Below are positions 19,735 to 27,848 of a DNA stretch of 64,000 nt, in pieces. The notes below the pieces were generated by a model. It had not been told where the DNA came from and did not search any database. It saw nothing but the letters and a program-made list of their open reading frames with translations. The stretch lies in assembly GCF_000400485.1 (NCBI RefSeq), contig NZ_ASHR01000028.1:62001-126000 (forward strand), in the 5' to 3' direction. The position numbers and the translations under genes are program-made. Each line of letters opens with the position of its first letter. Position 1 is the stretch's first letter. The DNA comes from Agrococcus pavilionensis RW1 (lineage in GTDB: Bacteria > Actinomycetota > Actinomycetes > Actinomycetales > Microbacteriaceae).

Positions 19735-20724
19735 TCAGCGAGCGTCCTCGTCGTAACCGCTGTAGAAGTGCGCGCCGTCGAAGCCGGGCACCGCATCCTT
19801 GAGCGAGAGGCCGAGCTCGGTGAGCTTGTCGCGCACCTCGTCGACCGACTTCTGGCCGAAGTTGCGGATGTTCATGAGCTGCGTCTCGCTGAGCGCGACG
19901 AGCTCCGACACCGTGTTGATGCCCTCGCGCTTGAGGCAGTTGTAGGAGCGCACCGACAGGTCGAGCTCCTCGATCGGCGTGGCGAGCTCGCCCGAACCGA
20001 TGGCCTCGGCGGGCGCCTGGCCGATCTCGATGCCCTCGGCCTCGGCGTTCAGGTCGCGCGTGAGGCCGAACAGCTCGACGAGCGTGCGACCGGCCGACGC
20101 GATGGCGTCGCGCGGCGAGATGGCCGGCTTCGTCTCGACGTCGACGACGAGCGAGTCGAAGTCGGTGCGCTCACCGGCACGCGTCGCCTCGACGCGGTAG
20201 GTGACCTTGAGCACGGGCGAGTAGATCGAGTCGACCGGGATGACGCCGGCCTCGGCGAACTCGTCGCGGTTCTGCGCTGCCGAGACGTAGCCGCGGCCGC
20301 GCTCGACGGTCAGCTCGAGCTGGAGCTTGGCCGAGTCGTTGAGCGTCGCGAGCACGAGCTCGGGGTTGTGGATCTCGACGCCGGCGGGCGTCGTGATGTC
20401 GCCGGCCGTCACCGTGCCCGCGCCCTGGCGCGAGAGGTAGGCGACGACGGGCTCGTCGTGCTCCGACGAGACGACGAGCTGCTTGATGTTCAGGATGATC
20501 TCGGTGACGTCCTCCTTGACACCGGCGATCGTCGAGAACTCGTGCAGCACGCCGTCGAGGCGGATGCTCGTGACGGCCGCGCCGGGGATCGACGACAGGA
20601 GGGTGCGGCGGAGCGAGTTGCCGAGGGTGTAGCCGAAGCCCGGCTCGAGCGGCTCGATCGTGAACCGCGAGCGGTGCTCGGCGATGGACTCCTCGGAGAC
20701 AGTGGGGCGCTGGGCGATCAGCAC
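19735..20724 (-). CDS. rpoA: DNA-directed RNA polymerase alpha subunit
   Basis: 329 aa. N-terminal dimerisation domain ([45 protein letters not shown]) and C-terminal helix-hairpin-helix domain contacting DNA/activators ([38 protein letters not shown]). A 13-bp-stem hairpin lies in the gap to the upstream rpsK, so alpha could be expressed at a different level from S13-S11. Confidence 0.99.
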   Translation of the reverse strand: MLIAQRPTVSEESIAEHRSRFTIEPLEPGFGYTLGNSLRRTLLSSIPGAAVTSIRLDGVLHEFSTIAGVKEDVTEIILNIKQLVVSSEHDEPVVAYLSRQGAGTVTAGDITTPAGVEIHNPELVLATLNDSAKLQLELTVERGRGYVSAAQNRDEFAEAGVIPVDSIYSPVLKVTYRVEATRAGERTDFDSLVVDVETKPAISPRDAIASAGRTLVELFGLTRDLNAEAEGIEIGQAPAEAIGSGELATPIEELDLSVRSYNCLKREGINTVSELVALSETQLMNIRNFGQKSVDEVRDKLTELGLSLKDAVPGFDGAHFYSGYDEDAR

Positions 20725-20785
20725 GTGTCGGTTCCTTTCGGTCGCGAGTCCGCTATATGACTCGCGTGTTCAGTGACGGCGGAAT

Positions 20786-20814
20786 GCCGGGCAGGCGAGG
20801 ATCGCCTGCCCGGC
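20786..20814 (-). terminator. Intra-operon hairpin between rpsK and rpoA
   Basis: Perfect 13-bp stem gccgggcaggcga / tcgcctgcccggc with a 3-nt loop, 9 bp after the rpsK stop. It looks like a terminator or attenuator that lowers read-through into rpoA-rplQ; no T-tract follows. Confidence 0.6.
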
Positions 20815-20822
20815 AGGAGCGA

Positions 20823-21221
20823 CTAGTTGCGGCGCGGCTTCGGCGGGCGAACGCCGTTGTGCGCCTGCGGCGTCACGTCGTGGATCGCGCCGATCTCGAG
20901 GCCGGCGGCCTGGAGCGAGCGGATCGCCGTCTCACGGCCCGAACCGGCGCCCTTGACGAAGACGTCGACCTTCTTCATGCCGTGGTCCTGCGCCTGGCGC
21001 GCAGCCGACTCGGCGGCGAGCTGGGCGGCGTAGGGCGTCGACTTGCGCGAGCCCTTCATGCCGACCGCGCCGCCCGAGGCCTGCGTGATGACGGCGCCGG
21101 TGGTGTCGGTGATCGAGACGATCGTGTTGTTGAACGTCGACTTGATGTGGGCCTGGCCCACGGCGACGTTCTTCTTGTCCTTCTTGCGCGGCTTGCGGAC
21201 CGCGGACTTGGGAGCTGCCAT
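20823..21221 (-). CDS. rpsK: 30S ribosomal protein S11 (uS11)
   Basis: 132 aa, normal length. Core [38 protein letters not shown]-like block ([18 protein letters not shown]) and the C-terminal [18 protein letters not shown] identify it. Basic N-terminus. Follows rpsM by 21 bp; rpsD is not located between it and rpoA. Confidence 0.98.
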   Translation of the reverse strand: MAAPKSAVRKPRKKDKKNVAVGQAHIKSTFNNTIVSITDTTGAVITQASGGAVGMKGSRKSTPYAAQLAAESAARQAQDHGMKKVDVFVKGAGSGRETAIRSLQAAGLEIGAIHDVTPQAHNGVRPPKPRRN

Positions 21222-21242
21222 GTTTCTCTACCTCCACGCGGC

Positions 21243-21620
21243 CTAGCGGCCGGCCTTCTTCTTGCCGGCGACCGTCTGCTTCTTGCCCTTGCGGGTGCGC
21301 GCGTTCGTCTTGGTGCGCTGACCGCGCACGGGGAGGCCGCGGCGGTGGCGGATGCCCTCGTACGAGCCGATCTCGACCTTGCGGCGGATGTCGGCGGCCA
21401 CCTCGCGGCGCAGGTCGCCCTCCACCTTGAATGTGCCCTCGATGTGGTCGCGGAGCGCGACGAGCTGGTCGTCGGTCAGGTCCTTGACGCGGGTGTTGCG
21501 GTCGATGCCCGTGGCCTCGAGCGTCGCGACCGACCGGGTGCGGCCGACGCCGTAGATGTACGTCAGTGCGATCTCCACGCGCTTCTCGCGCGGGATGTCG
21601 ACACCTGCGATGCGTGCCAT
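21243..21620 (-). CDS. rpsM: 30S ribosomal protein S13 (uS13)
   Basis: 125 aa. [30 protein letters not shown], the [18 protein letters not shown] block that contacts 16S rRNA, and the basic tail [17 protein letters not shown] are intact. GGAG lies upstream of the ATG at 21620. It is separated from rpmJ by a terminator and a repeat array, so it probably has its own promoter in 21621-21995, which I could not locate. Confidence 0.98.
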   Translation of the reverse strand: MARIAGVDIPREKRVEIALTYIYGVGRTRSVATLEATGIDRNTRVKDLTDDQLVALRDHIEGTFKVEGDLRREVAADIRRKVEIGSYEGIRHRRGLPVRGQRTKTNARTRKGKKQTVAGKKKAGR

Positions 21621-21732
21621 CGTGTGTCTCCTCAGGAGTATGAGAGGTGTGGAGCAGCGGAGGTGCCTGGGCCTCTCCCCAAGGTGTCGCCCCTCGTGGA
21701 GCTCTTACCGCTGCTGGGATGTGCACCGCAGC

Positions 21733-21920
21733 CCCGCTGGTCGAGCAGCCGGCGAAGCCGGCGCCCTCCCGCTGGTCGAGTAGCCGGCGAAGCCGGCGCC
21801 CTCCCGCTGGTCGAGTAGCCGGCGAAGCCGGCACCCTCCCGCTGGTCGAGTAGCCGGCGAAGCCGGCACCCTCCCGCTGGTCGAGTAGCCGGCGAAGCCG
21901 GCGTATCGAGACCTGGACTC
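21733..21920. repeat. Five-copy 35-bp tandem array of the palindromic element
   Basis: Four full copies start at 21733, 21768, 21803 and 21838, each cccgctggtcgagYagccggcgaagccggcRccct; a fifth from 21873 continues into gcgtatcgagacctgg, the complete right arm of the element. Each copy contains an inner hairpin gccggc-gaa-gccggc. Only the last copy is complete, so the array looks like repeated duplication of the left part. Confidence 0.85.
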
Positions 21921-21955
21921 GGTGCTGTTCAGTTGTGGGGTCTTGCTGTGGTGTG

Positions 21956-21997
21956 GATCTCGATACGCGTGCGCCTGCGGCGCGCGCTACTCGATCC
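21956..21997. repeat. Inverted copy of the palindromic element
   Basis: gatctcgatacgc ... gctactcgatcc is the reverse-oriented counterpart of the element at 21873-21915, with a GC-rich centre (gtgcgcctgcggcgcgc). Confidence 0.65.
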
Positions 21998-22049
21998 TGA
22001 TGCCTCCGCGCTCAGATCGGCCCTGCCGATCTGAGCGCTGCGGCATCAG
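21997..22049 (-). terminator. Strong terminator of infA-rpmJ
   Basis: A 14-bp perfect stem gcgctcagatcggc / gccgatctgagcgc (22008-22021 and 22025-22038) with a 3-nt loop, extended outwards by ctgatgcc / ggcatcag (21997-22004 and 22042-22049). The outer arm includes the rpmJ stop codon. Confidence 0.75.
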
Positions 22050-22159
22050 CCCTGCCGCTGCTTGTGGCGGGGGTCCTGGCAGATGACCATCACGCGACCG
22101 TGGCGGCGGATGACCTTGCACTTGCCGCAGATGCGCTTGACGCTGGGGTTGACCTTCAT
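22046..22159 (-). CDS. rpmJ: 50S ribosomal protein L36 (bL36), zinc-binding form
   Basis: 37 aa: [19 protein letters not shown] followed by [14 protein letters not shown]11, C14, C27 and H33 form the zinc ribbon of the C+ type. ATG at 22159 is preceded by GAGGAAG. Follows infA by 67 bp and is ended by a strong hairpin overlapping its stop codon. Confidence 0.97.
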   Translation of the reverse strand: MKVNPSVKRICGKCKVIRRHGRVMVICQDPRHKQRQG

Positions 22160-22226
22160 GATTGCTTCCTCGCTGGCCTCGTGCTCGCGCGGTCGCGCGA
22201 GCCGTTCCTTATCCAGCGACCAGGGG

Positions 22227-22448
22227 CTACTTGTAGCGGTAGACGATGCGACCACGGGTGAGGTCGTAGGGGCTGAGCTCCACGATCACCCGGTCGCCCT
22301 GCAGGATGCGGATGTAGTTCTGCCGCATCTTGCCGGAGATGTGTGCGAGCACGATGTGCCCGTTCGAGAGCTCCACGCGGAACATCGCGTTGGGGAGCGC
22401 CTCGCTCACCGAGCCTTCGATCTCGATGACGCCGTCTTTCTTGGCCAT
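22227..22448 (-). CDS. infA: Translation initiation factor IF-1
   Basis: 73 aa OB-fold protein, normal length: [63 protein letters not shown]. Binds the 30S A site during initiation. It is normally directly downstream of map; here map lies 11 kb away, and infA has its own promoter. Confidence 0.98.
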   Translation of the reverse strand: MAKKDGVIEIEGSVSEALPNAMFRVELSNGHIVLAHISGKMRQNYIRILQGDRVIVELSPYDLTRGRIVYRYK

Positions 22449-22520
22449 ATCCTCTTCTACAAGTCCTGGTCGCCAGTCATGCGAGTGACGCGCGCAGAGG
22501 GCGCACGACACCAACGATCA

Positions 22521-22550
22521 AGCCTACGCGCGGCGCAGCGGTTTGTGCAA
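22521..22550 (-). promoter_or_regulatory. Promoter of infA-rpmJ
   Basis: Minus-strand TTGCAC (complement of 22545-22550) and TAGGCT (complement of 22521-22526) separated by 18 bp, about 65 bp before the infA start. Overlaps the gap after the DUF3419 gene. Confidence 0.65.
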
Positions 22551-22571
22551 GCCGGGCGTGTCGCCTCGACG

Positions 22572-23474
22572 CTACGGCGCTGCGCGTTGCACGACGATCG
22601 ACCCCCACAGCATCGCGCGGTCGCGACGCGCGCGCTTCGCCGCGTCGTCGTCCATCGTCGTCGCGAACGACCGGGCGATGAGCGGGCCGCCGGGCACGAG
22701 CGCGCGCACCGCGGCCTTCCGCACGTCGCGCACCCAGCGCTCGTCGGCACCGTCGACGACGTTCGAGATCGTGATCGCGTCGTAGGCGCCGGGCTCCGCG
22801 CGCTCGAGGTGGTCGAGCAGCGGCTCATCGACCCACTCGATCGCATCGGCGCCGACGCGCGGGAGCGCGTGGCCGGGCAGCTCCTCCCCCAGCAGCAGCC
22901 GCCACGCGAAGGGGTTGCCGCTCGGCGCGTGCTTGCGCAGCGCGCGGCCGATGCGCCCGCGGATCGCCTCGTCGAAGTGGGGTGGGAGCGGCGTCGAGAA
23001 GTCGCGCAGGACGAGGGCCGACAGGCTCCCGGCCGGCCCGAGCATCGTCTTGAGGATCGAGGCGAGCGTGCGGTTGTCGAGCCGCGAGCGCCAGTGCTCG
23101 GCCGCGCGGAGCGCATCCTGCTCCTGCAGGAACTGCCGCACGCGGCGACGGCTCCACGCGGGGCTCGCCGCTCGCACCATGCCGCGGCCGATGTCGAACA
23201 GGCGCTCCGCGGCGCCCGGCTCGAAGTCGCCGCCCGCGACGCGCCGGCGGGCGTAGTCGAGCTGCGTGCGGTTCGAGGTGATCGCCGAGACCCGGTGCCC
23301 GGCGGCGGCGAGCTGCGCGACGACCTCGCCCGCGCCCGCGGAGGCGAGCACGCGGCTGCCGGGGCGCAGCTCGTCGAGCTCGATCCGGGCGTCCGCCCAG
23401 TCCCAGCCGTGCAGCAGCCGCTGCCGCGGGTTCGCGCTCGAGCGTCCTCGTCGCCTCGAGGTGCTGGTCACCAC
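22572..23474 (-). CDS. DUF3419 (BtaA-like aminocarboxypropyltransferase fold) protein
   Basis: 300 aa. A SAM-binding-like segment at about 38-80 ([24 protein letters not shown], then AITSNRTQLDYARRRVA) and a C-terminal segment YDAITISNVVDG...LVPGGPLIARSF resemble DUF3419 proteins. That family includes BtaA, which transfers the 3-amino-3-carboxypropyl group of SAM to diacylglycerol in betaine-lipid synthesis. BtaB, the N-methyltransferase, is not nearby, so betaine-lipid synthesis is not supported; the acceptor is unknown. Two consecutive GTG codons (23474 and 23471) are possible starts, with GGAGG just upstream. Confidence 0.6.
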   Translation of the reverse strand: MVTSTSRRRGRSSANPRQRLLHGWDWADARIELDELRPGSRVLASAGAGEVVAQLAAAGHRVSAITSNRTQLDYARRRVAGGDFEPGAAERLFDIGRGMVRAASPAWSRRRVRQFLQEQDALRAAEHWRSRLDNRTLASILKTMLGPAGSLSALVLRDFSTPLPPHFDEAIRGRIGRALRKHAPSGNPFAWRLLLGEELPGHALPRVGADAIEWVDEPLLDHLERAEPGAYDAITISNVVDGADERWVRDVRKAAVRALVPGGPLIARSFATTMDDDAAKRARRDRAMLWGSIVVQRAAP

Positions 23475-23532
23475 CGCCGCCTCCGCTCGATCTCCACCGC
23501 CCCATTCTCCCCGACGGCGGCGAGGCCGCGGC

Positions 23533-24666
23533 TCAGCGGGCCCGAGCCTCCCGCACGACCTCGACGAGCCGCGCGGTGAGCGGGTGCTCCGCCTCGAGCC
23601 CCGTGACCCGCGCGACGAACGCCGCCGGATCGAGCGAGCGGAGCAGCTCCTGGAGCTCGAGCGCCTGCTCGTCGCCCGGGGCGTCGAAGCGCAGCGCGGT
23701 GCCGAACGCCGCGACGAGCGCGTCGGCGGACTCGCCGCGGTCGACGAGCTGCGCGGCCGGCTCGACGAAGCGCTCGTGGCGCGACAGCTTGCGCAGCGGC
23801 TGCCGGCCGATGCGCTCGCACGTGTCGGGCAGCGCCGGGTTCTCGAACCGCGCGATCGCCCGGGCGACGTAGGCGGCGTGCTCGGCCTCGTCGAAGCCGT
23901 GCTTCGCCACGAGCAGCCTCGAGGTGTCGGTGAGCGCCGCCTCGACGGCCGCGCGGATCTCGGGCAGCTCGAGCGCGGCCGCGATCGTGCCGGCGCCGGC
24001 GACCCAGCCCGCGTAGGCGGTCGTCGCGTGGCCGGTGTTGACCGTGAAGAGCTTGCGCTCGATGTAGGGCCCGAGATCGTCGACGAAGTGCGCGTCGCCG
24101 ATCTCGGGGGCCGCGATCCCGCCGCGCTCGAAGGCCGCGCGATCGATCGACCACTCGAAGAAGTCCTCCACGACGACGTCGAGGCCGTGCGGGTCCTGCG
24201 GCGGGATGATCCGGTCGACGGCCGTGTTCGCGAAGACCGCCCGGTCGGCGAGCTCCGGCGCGCCGTCGAGCACGTGCTCGCGGAGCGTGTCGGAGGCGCC
24301 GATGGCGTTCTCGCACGCCATCACCACGACCGGCGCGCCCTCGCGCTGCTCGAGCCCGGCGCGGATCGCGGGCGCGATGAAGCGCATGGCGCTCGGCCCG
24401 ACGGCGCACGTGACGACGTCCGCCTCCGCGACCGCGCGCGCCGCCGCTTCCGGGTCGGCGCTCGAGTCGATGCCGGAGAAGCCCGTGACCGTGTGGATCC
24501 GGGCCTCGGGCCCGACCTCCCGCACCCGGTACGCATCCGCCGACTGCAGCATCCCGATGAGCTCGGCGTTCACGTCGACGAACGTGACCTCGAAGCCCGC
24601 GCGATGCAGGATGAGTCCGACGAAGCCGCGGCCGATGTTGCCCGCGCCGAAGTGGACGGCGCGCAT
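23533..24666 (-). CDS. mtlD: Mannitol-1-phosphate 5-dehydrogenase
   Basis: 377 aa, normal length. Oxidises mannitol-1-phosphate from the PTS to fructose-6-phosphate with NAD. Rossmann start MRAVHFGAGNIGRGFVG, then ACENAIGASDTL, FANTAVDRIIPP and the catalytic-lysine block ERKLFTVNTGHATTAYAGW. ATG at 24666 shares a base with the mtlF stop (TGATG). Last gene of the HPr-mtlA-mtlF-mtlD set. Confidence 0.96.
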   Translation of the reverse strand: MRAVHFGAGNIGRGFVGLILHRAGFEVTFVDVNAELIGMLQSADAYRVREVGPEARIHTVTGFSGIDSSADPEAAARAVAEADVVTCAVGPSAMRFIAPAIRAGLEQREGAPVVVMACENAIGASDTLREHVLDGAPELADRAVFANTAVDRIIPPQDPHGLDVVVEDFFEWSIDRAAFERGGIAAPEIGDAHFVDDLGPYIERKLFTVNTGHATTAYAGWVAGAGTIAAALELPEIRAAVEAALTDTSRLLVAKHGFDEAEHAAYVARAIARFENPALPDTCERIGRQPLRKLSRHERFVEPAAQLVDRGESADALVAAFGTALRFDAPGDEQALELQELLRSLDPAAFVARVTGLEAEHPLTARLVEVVREARAR

Positions 24667-25097
24667 CACTCGTTGACGTCGCCGAGCAGTTCGAGGATCG
24701 CCGCCGCGTCGGGCGCCGCCTCGAGCTTCGCGACGTCGTCCTCCTCCGAGAAGACGATCGCGATCTTCGAGAGGATCTCGAGGTGGCCGCCGTCCTTGCC
24801 GGCGATGCCGATGACGAACTTCACCGGGTTGCCGTCCCAGTCGAGCGGCGTCTCGTAGCGCGCGACCGAGAGCGCCGAGGCGAGGATCGAGTCCTTCGAC
24901 TCGTTCGTGCCGTGCGGGATCGCCAGCAGGTTGCCCATGTAGGTCGACACGCTCGCCTCGCGAGCGCGCATCGCGTCGGCGTAGTCGGGCGTGACGGCGC
25001 CGGCGGCGACGAGCATGTCCGCCGCCTCCTGGATCGCCTCGTCCTTCGTGGTCGCTCGCGGGCTCGTGGTGATCTGCTCGAGGGTCAGGACGGGCAT
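24666..25097 (-). CDS. mtlF: PTS mannitol-specific EIIA component
   Basis: 143 aa. Accepts phosphate from HPr on H62 in LAIPHGTNESKD and passes it to EIIB. Fold typical of the mannitol/fructose EIIA family (AIQEAADMLVAAGAVTPDYADAM). Free-standing, as in Gram-positive bacteria. Sits 8 bp after mtlA. Confidence 0.95.
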   Translation of the reverse strand: MPVLTLEQITTSPRATTKDEAIQEAADMLVAAGAVTPDYADAMRAREASVSTYMGNLLAIPHGTNESKDSILASALSVARYETPLDWDGNPVKFVIGIAGKDGGHLEILSKIAIVFSEEDDVAKLEAAPDAAAILELLGDVNE

Positions 25098-25105
25098 GGG
25101 TCTCC

Positions 25106-26701
25106 TCACGCGGTCGTGTCGCTGCCGTCGCGATTGGCGCGCTGCACCATCTCGACGACCTCGTCGTACTTGGGGCTGTTCATGAAGTTGTCGACCGACA
25201 CGTGCGTCGCGCCGGGCGTGCGCTGGCGGGCGCGCTCGGTGAGCTCCTGCTGCGTGATGACGAGGTCGACGTCGGTCCCGAGCGCCGCGATCGCGACGTT
25301 CTTGACGTCGACGCCCTCGATGCCCGCCTTCTTGATCTTGTTGCGCAGCACGCTCGCGCCCATCGCGCTCGAGCCCATCCCCGCGTCGCACGCGAAGACG
25401 ATCGAGCGGATCGGCTCGGCCGAGACCGCGGCCCGGCCGTCGGTCGCGCTCGGGGCAGCGGCGGCCGAGCCGGACGCGGCGCCCGCGGCGGCGAGCCCGG
25501 CGAGGGCCTCGGAGGACTTGCCCTTGTTGGCCTGCGTCTGCGCCACGGCGGCGCCGAGCGCGTCGTCGCCGGCCGCCTCGCGCTCGAGGTCGCGCTTGCG
25601 GCTCAGCCGCAGGATGAGCGCGCCGACCGCGAAGGACACCGCCGCCGAGAGCACGACCGAGAGCACGACGCCGAGGTAGCTGTCGGTCGCCGTCTGCGCG
25701 ACGATCGCGAAGATCGAGCCCGGCGACGCGGGCGCCCGCAGGCCGGTCGCGAAGAGCGCGTTGGTCGCCACGCCCGTCATGCCGCCGGCGATCACCGCGA
25801 GCAGCAGCGCCGGCTTCATGAGCACGTAGGGGAAGTAGACCTCGTGGATGCCGCCGAGGAACTGGATGACGGCGGCGCCCGGCGCGGTCGCGCGCGCGGC
25901 GCCGACGCCGAAGAACGTGAAGGCGAGCAGCACGCCGAGGCCCGGGCCCGGGTTCGCCTCGAGCAGGAACAGGATCGACTTGCCCTGCTCCGCCGCCTCG
26001 GAGATGCCGAGCGGGGTGAGCACGCCGTGGTTGATGGCGTTGTTGAGGAAGAAGACCTTCGCGGGCTCGATGAGGATCGAGGCGAGCGGCAGCAGGCCGG
26101 TCGAGACGAGCCAGCCGACGGCACCGCCGATGACGTCCATGATCCAGTTGACGACCGGTGCGAGCAGGTAGAAGCCGGCGATGCCGAGGATGAACGCGAC
26201 GATGCCCGCCGAGAACATGTTGACGAGCATCTCGAAGCCCGCCTTGACCTTGCCCTCCCAGAGCGCGTCGAGCTTCTTCATCACCCACGCGGCGAGCGGG
26301 CCCATGATCATCGCGCCGATGAACATGTGCACCTGGCCGAGCTCCCCCTGCCCCTCGGCGGGCGGGTTGGCGGCGTTGAACTGCGCGATGAGCCAGTCGG
26401 AGCCGGCGATCACGCCGAGCGTCGCGAAGGCGCCGACCACGGCACCGCGCGCCTCGTAGACCATCCGACCGCCGGTCGCGGCGATGAGGATGGGGAGGAG
26501 GTAGTGGATCGTCGGCCCCACGATCGACGCGAGCCCCTCGTTGGGGAACGGGCCGTCGGCGATGAAGAGGGCCGTGACGATGCCCCAAGCGATGAGCGCG
26601 GGGATGTTGGGCATGATCATGCCCGAGAGGAACGTGCCGAACCGCTGGACGCGGACGCGGGCGCCGCTGCCGGACGCCGTGGCTGCTGTGGTGGTGGTCA
26701 T
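25106..26701 (-). CDS. mtlA: PTS mannitol-specific EIICB component
   Basis: 531 aa. N-terminal EIIC (residues about 20-350) with 6-8 membrane segments and the substrate motif GGIHEVYFPYVLMKP. A flexible Ala/Gly/Ser-rich linker (about 370-425) joins the C-terminal EIIB, whose phosphocysteine is C438 in IVFACDAGMGSSAMGAS. Imports mannitol as mannitol-1-phosphate. No EIIA is fused; mtlF supplies it. ATG at 26701 follows the HPr gene by 41 bp. Confidence 0.96.
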   Translation of the reverse strand: MTTTTAATASGSGARVRVQRFGTFLSGMIMPNIPALIAWGIVTALFIADGPFPNEGLASIVGPTIHYLLPILIAATGGRMVYEARGAVVGAFATLGVIAGSDWLIAQFNAANPPAEGQGELGQVHMFIGAMIMGPLAAWVMKKLDALWEGKVKAGFEMLVNMFSAGIVAFILGIAGFYLLAPVVNWIMDVIGGAVGWLVSTGLLPLASILIEPAKVFFLNNAINHGVLTPLGISEAAEQGKSILFLLEANPGPGLGVLLAFTFFGVGAARATAPGAAVIQFLGGIHEVYFPYVLMKPALLLAVIAGGMTGVATNALFATGLRAPASPGSIFAIVAQTATDSYLGVVLSVVLSAAVSFAVGALILRLSRKRDLEREAAGDDALGAAVAQTQANKGKSSEALAGLAAAGAASGSAAAAPSATDGRAAVSAEPIRSIVFACDAGMGSSAMGASVLRNKIKKAGIEGVDVKNVAIAALGTDVDLVITQQELTERARQRTPGATHVSVDNFMNSPKYDEVVEMVQRANRDGSDTTA

Positions 26702-26742
26702 CTCGGCTCCTGTGCTCGCTGGCGGATCAGGGCTCGCGGCGC

Positions 26743-26997
26743 CTACACGTCGTGGTCGGTCGAGAGCAGCTGCTCGAGCTCGTCGAGCGCCGCCTCGTCG
26801 TCGGAGGCGATCGTCACGGTGTCGCCCTTGTTCACGCCGAGCGAGATCACCGACAGGATGCTCGCCGCGTTCACCTGCTTGTCGCCGACGGCGACGGTGA
26901 CGGGGGCGGATGCCTTGGCGGCGGCCTGGGCGAACAGGGAGGCGGGCCGCGCGTGGAGGCCGTGCGACGATTCGACGGTGACGGTGCGCTCGGCCAT
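26743..26997 (-). CDS. ptsH: Phosphocarrier protein HPr
   Basis: 84 aa. H15 in GLHARPAS is the EI-phosphorylated residue; S46 in NAASILSVISLGV is the site that HPr kinase modifies in Firmicutes. Its place at the head of the mannitol operon suggests it is either the general HPr or a dedicated one; EI is not in this window. Confidence 0.93.
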   Translation of the reverse strand: MAERTVTVESSHGLHARPASLFAQAAAKASAPVTVAVGDKQVNAASILSVISLGVNKGDTVTIASDDEAALDELEQLLSTDHDV

Positions 26998-27083
26998 GCT
27001 GCTCCTCTGACTCGGTCCGGCGGGACGCCGGGTGGCGCTCACGGTACCACCGGTTCCCCGACCGTCGGCAGGATCCCGCGGCG

Positions 27084-27848
27084 TCAGCGGGGGCGGCCGC
27101 CGCGCAGCCGCGCCCAGGCCGCGAGCACCGCGACGGCGCTCCAGCCGACGAGCGCCGCGGCGGCCAGTCGCAGCTCGGCGGCACCGATCGGGGCGAGCAC
27201 GGTGCCGCCCGCGACGATGCCCTCGGAGACCGCGCGGAGCGCCTGGCCGGGCAGCAGCCAGCGGACGCCGTCGAGGCCCGCGAGGGCGAGCGCGCCGGCG
27301 ATGCCCGGCTCGACGAGCAGCGGCAGCGCGAGACCGACCGCGAGCACGAGCAGCGGCGAGCGGGAGGCGTGCGCGAGCGCGGCCATCCACACGGCCCACG
27401 CGGCCGCGGTGCCGAGGTGGATGCTCACGACGACGAGCGCCGCATCGAGGCTCGGGCGCACGAGCGCCGCCGCGCCCGCGAGCGCCGCCGCGCTCGAGAG
27501 CGCCGCGAGGAGGAGCGCCGGCACGAGCGTCGACCCGATCGACAGCGCGAGCCGGTGCGCCGGTCTCGGGTGGGCGAGCGCGGCATGCATCCAGCTGCCG
27601 TCGCGGTAGGGCGCGGCGACGCCCAGGCTCGCGAGCACGGCGATCGCGGGCTGCGCGGCTGAGCCGCGCGCGATGACGACGGTCGCGGCCTCGAGGTCGG
27701 TCGAGGCCGCGGCGTGCGCGAGGAGCGCGCCGGTCGCGAGCCCGCCGAGGCCGGATCCGACGAGCGCGAGCGTCAGGGGGATCCACGGTCGCCGGCCCAG
27801 CAGCATCGTCGCGAGCTCGGCCCTCGCTTCGCGCAGCACGGCGCTCAC
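27084..27848 (-). CDS. ABC-2-type permease, last gene of the bacteriocin-like operon
   Basis: 254 aa with about six hydrophobic segments (IPLTLALVGSGLGGLATGALL, VPALLLAALSSAAALAGAAAL, LLVLAVGLALPLLVEPGIAGAL) and no ATPase motif. Start GTG at 27848 overlaps the stop of the upstream ATPase gene as GTGA. Best read as the membrane partner of that ATPase, for export or self-protection. Sequence is Ala/Leu-rich, so family assignment rests mainly on topology and context. Confidence 0.7.
   Translation of the reverse strand: MSAVLREARAELATMLLGRRPWIPLTLALVGSGLGGLATGALLAHAAASTDLEAATVVIARGSAAQPAIAVLASLGVAAPYRDGSWMHAALAHPRPAHRLALSIGSTLVPALLLAALSSAAALAGAAALVRPSLDAALVVVSIHLGTAAAWAVWMAALAHASRSPLLVLAVGLALPLLVEPGIAGALALAGLDGVRWLLPGQALRAVSEGIVAGGTVLAPIGAAELRLAAAALVGWSAVAVLAAWARLRGGRPR

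Larger units (their letters stand above)
21621..22045. other. 425-bp gene-free gap between rpsM and rpmJ
   Basis: Contents: the rpsM ribosome-binding region (21621-21640), about 90 bp without recognisable structure, the 35-bp repeat array, an inverted copy of the same element (arms at 21956-21997), and the infA-rpmJ terminator. No credible open reading frame. Confidence 0.7.

Noticed and set aside
21733-21920. 35-bp tandem repeats as a CRISPR array
   Set aside because: Copies are directly adjacent with no unique spacers, and no cas genes are nearby.
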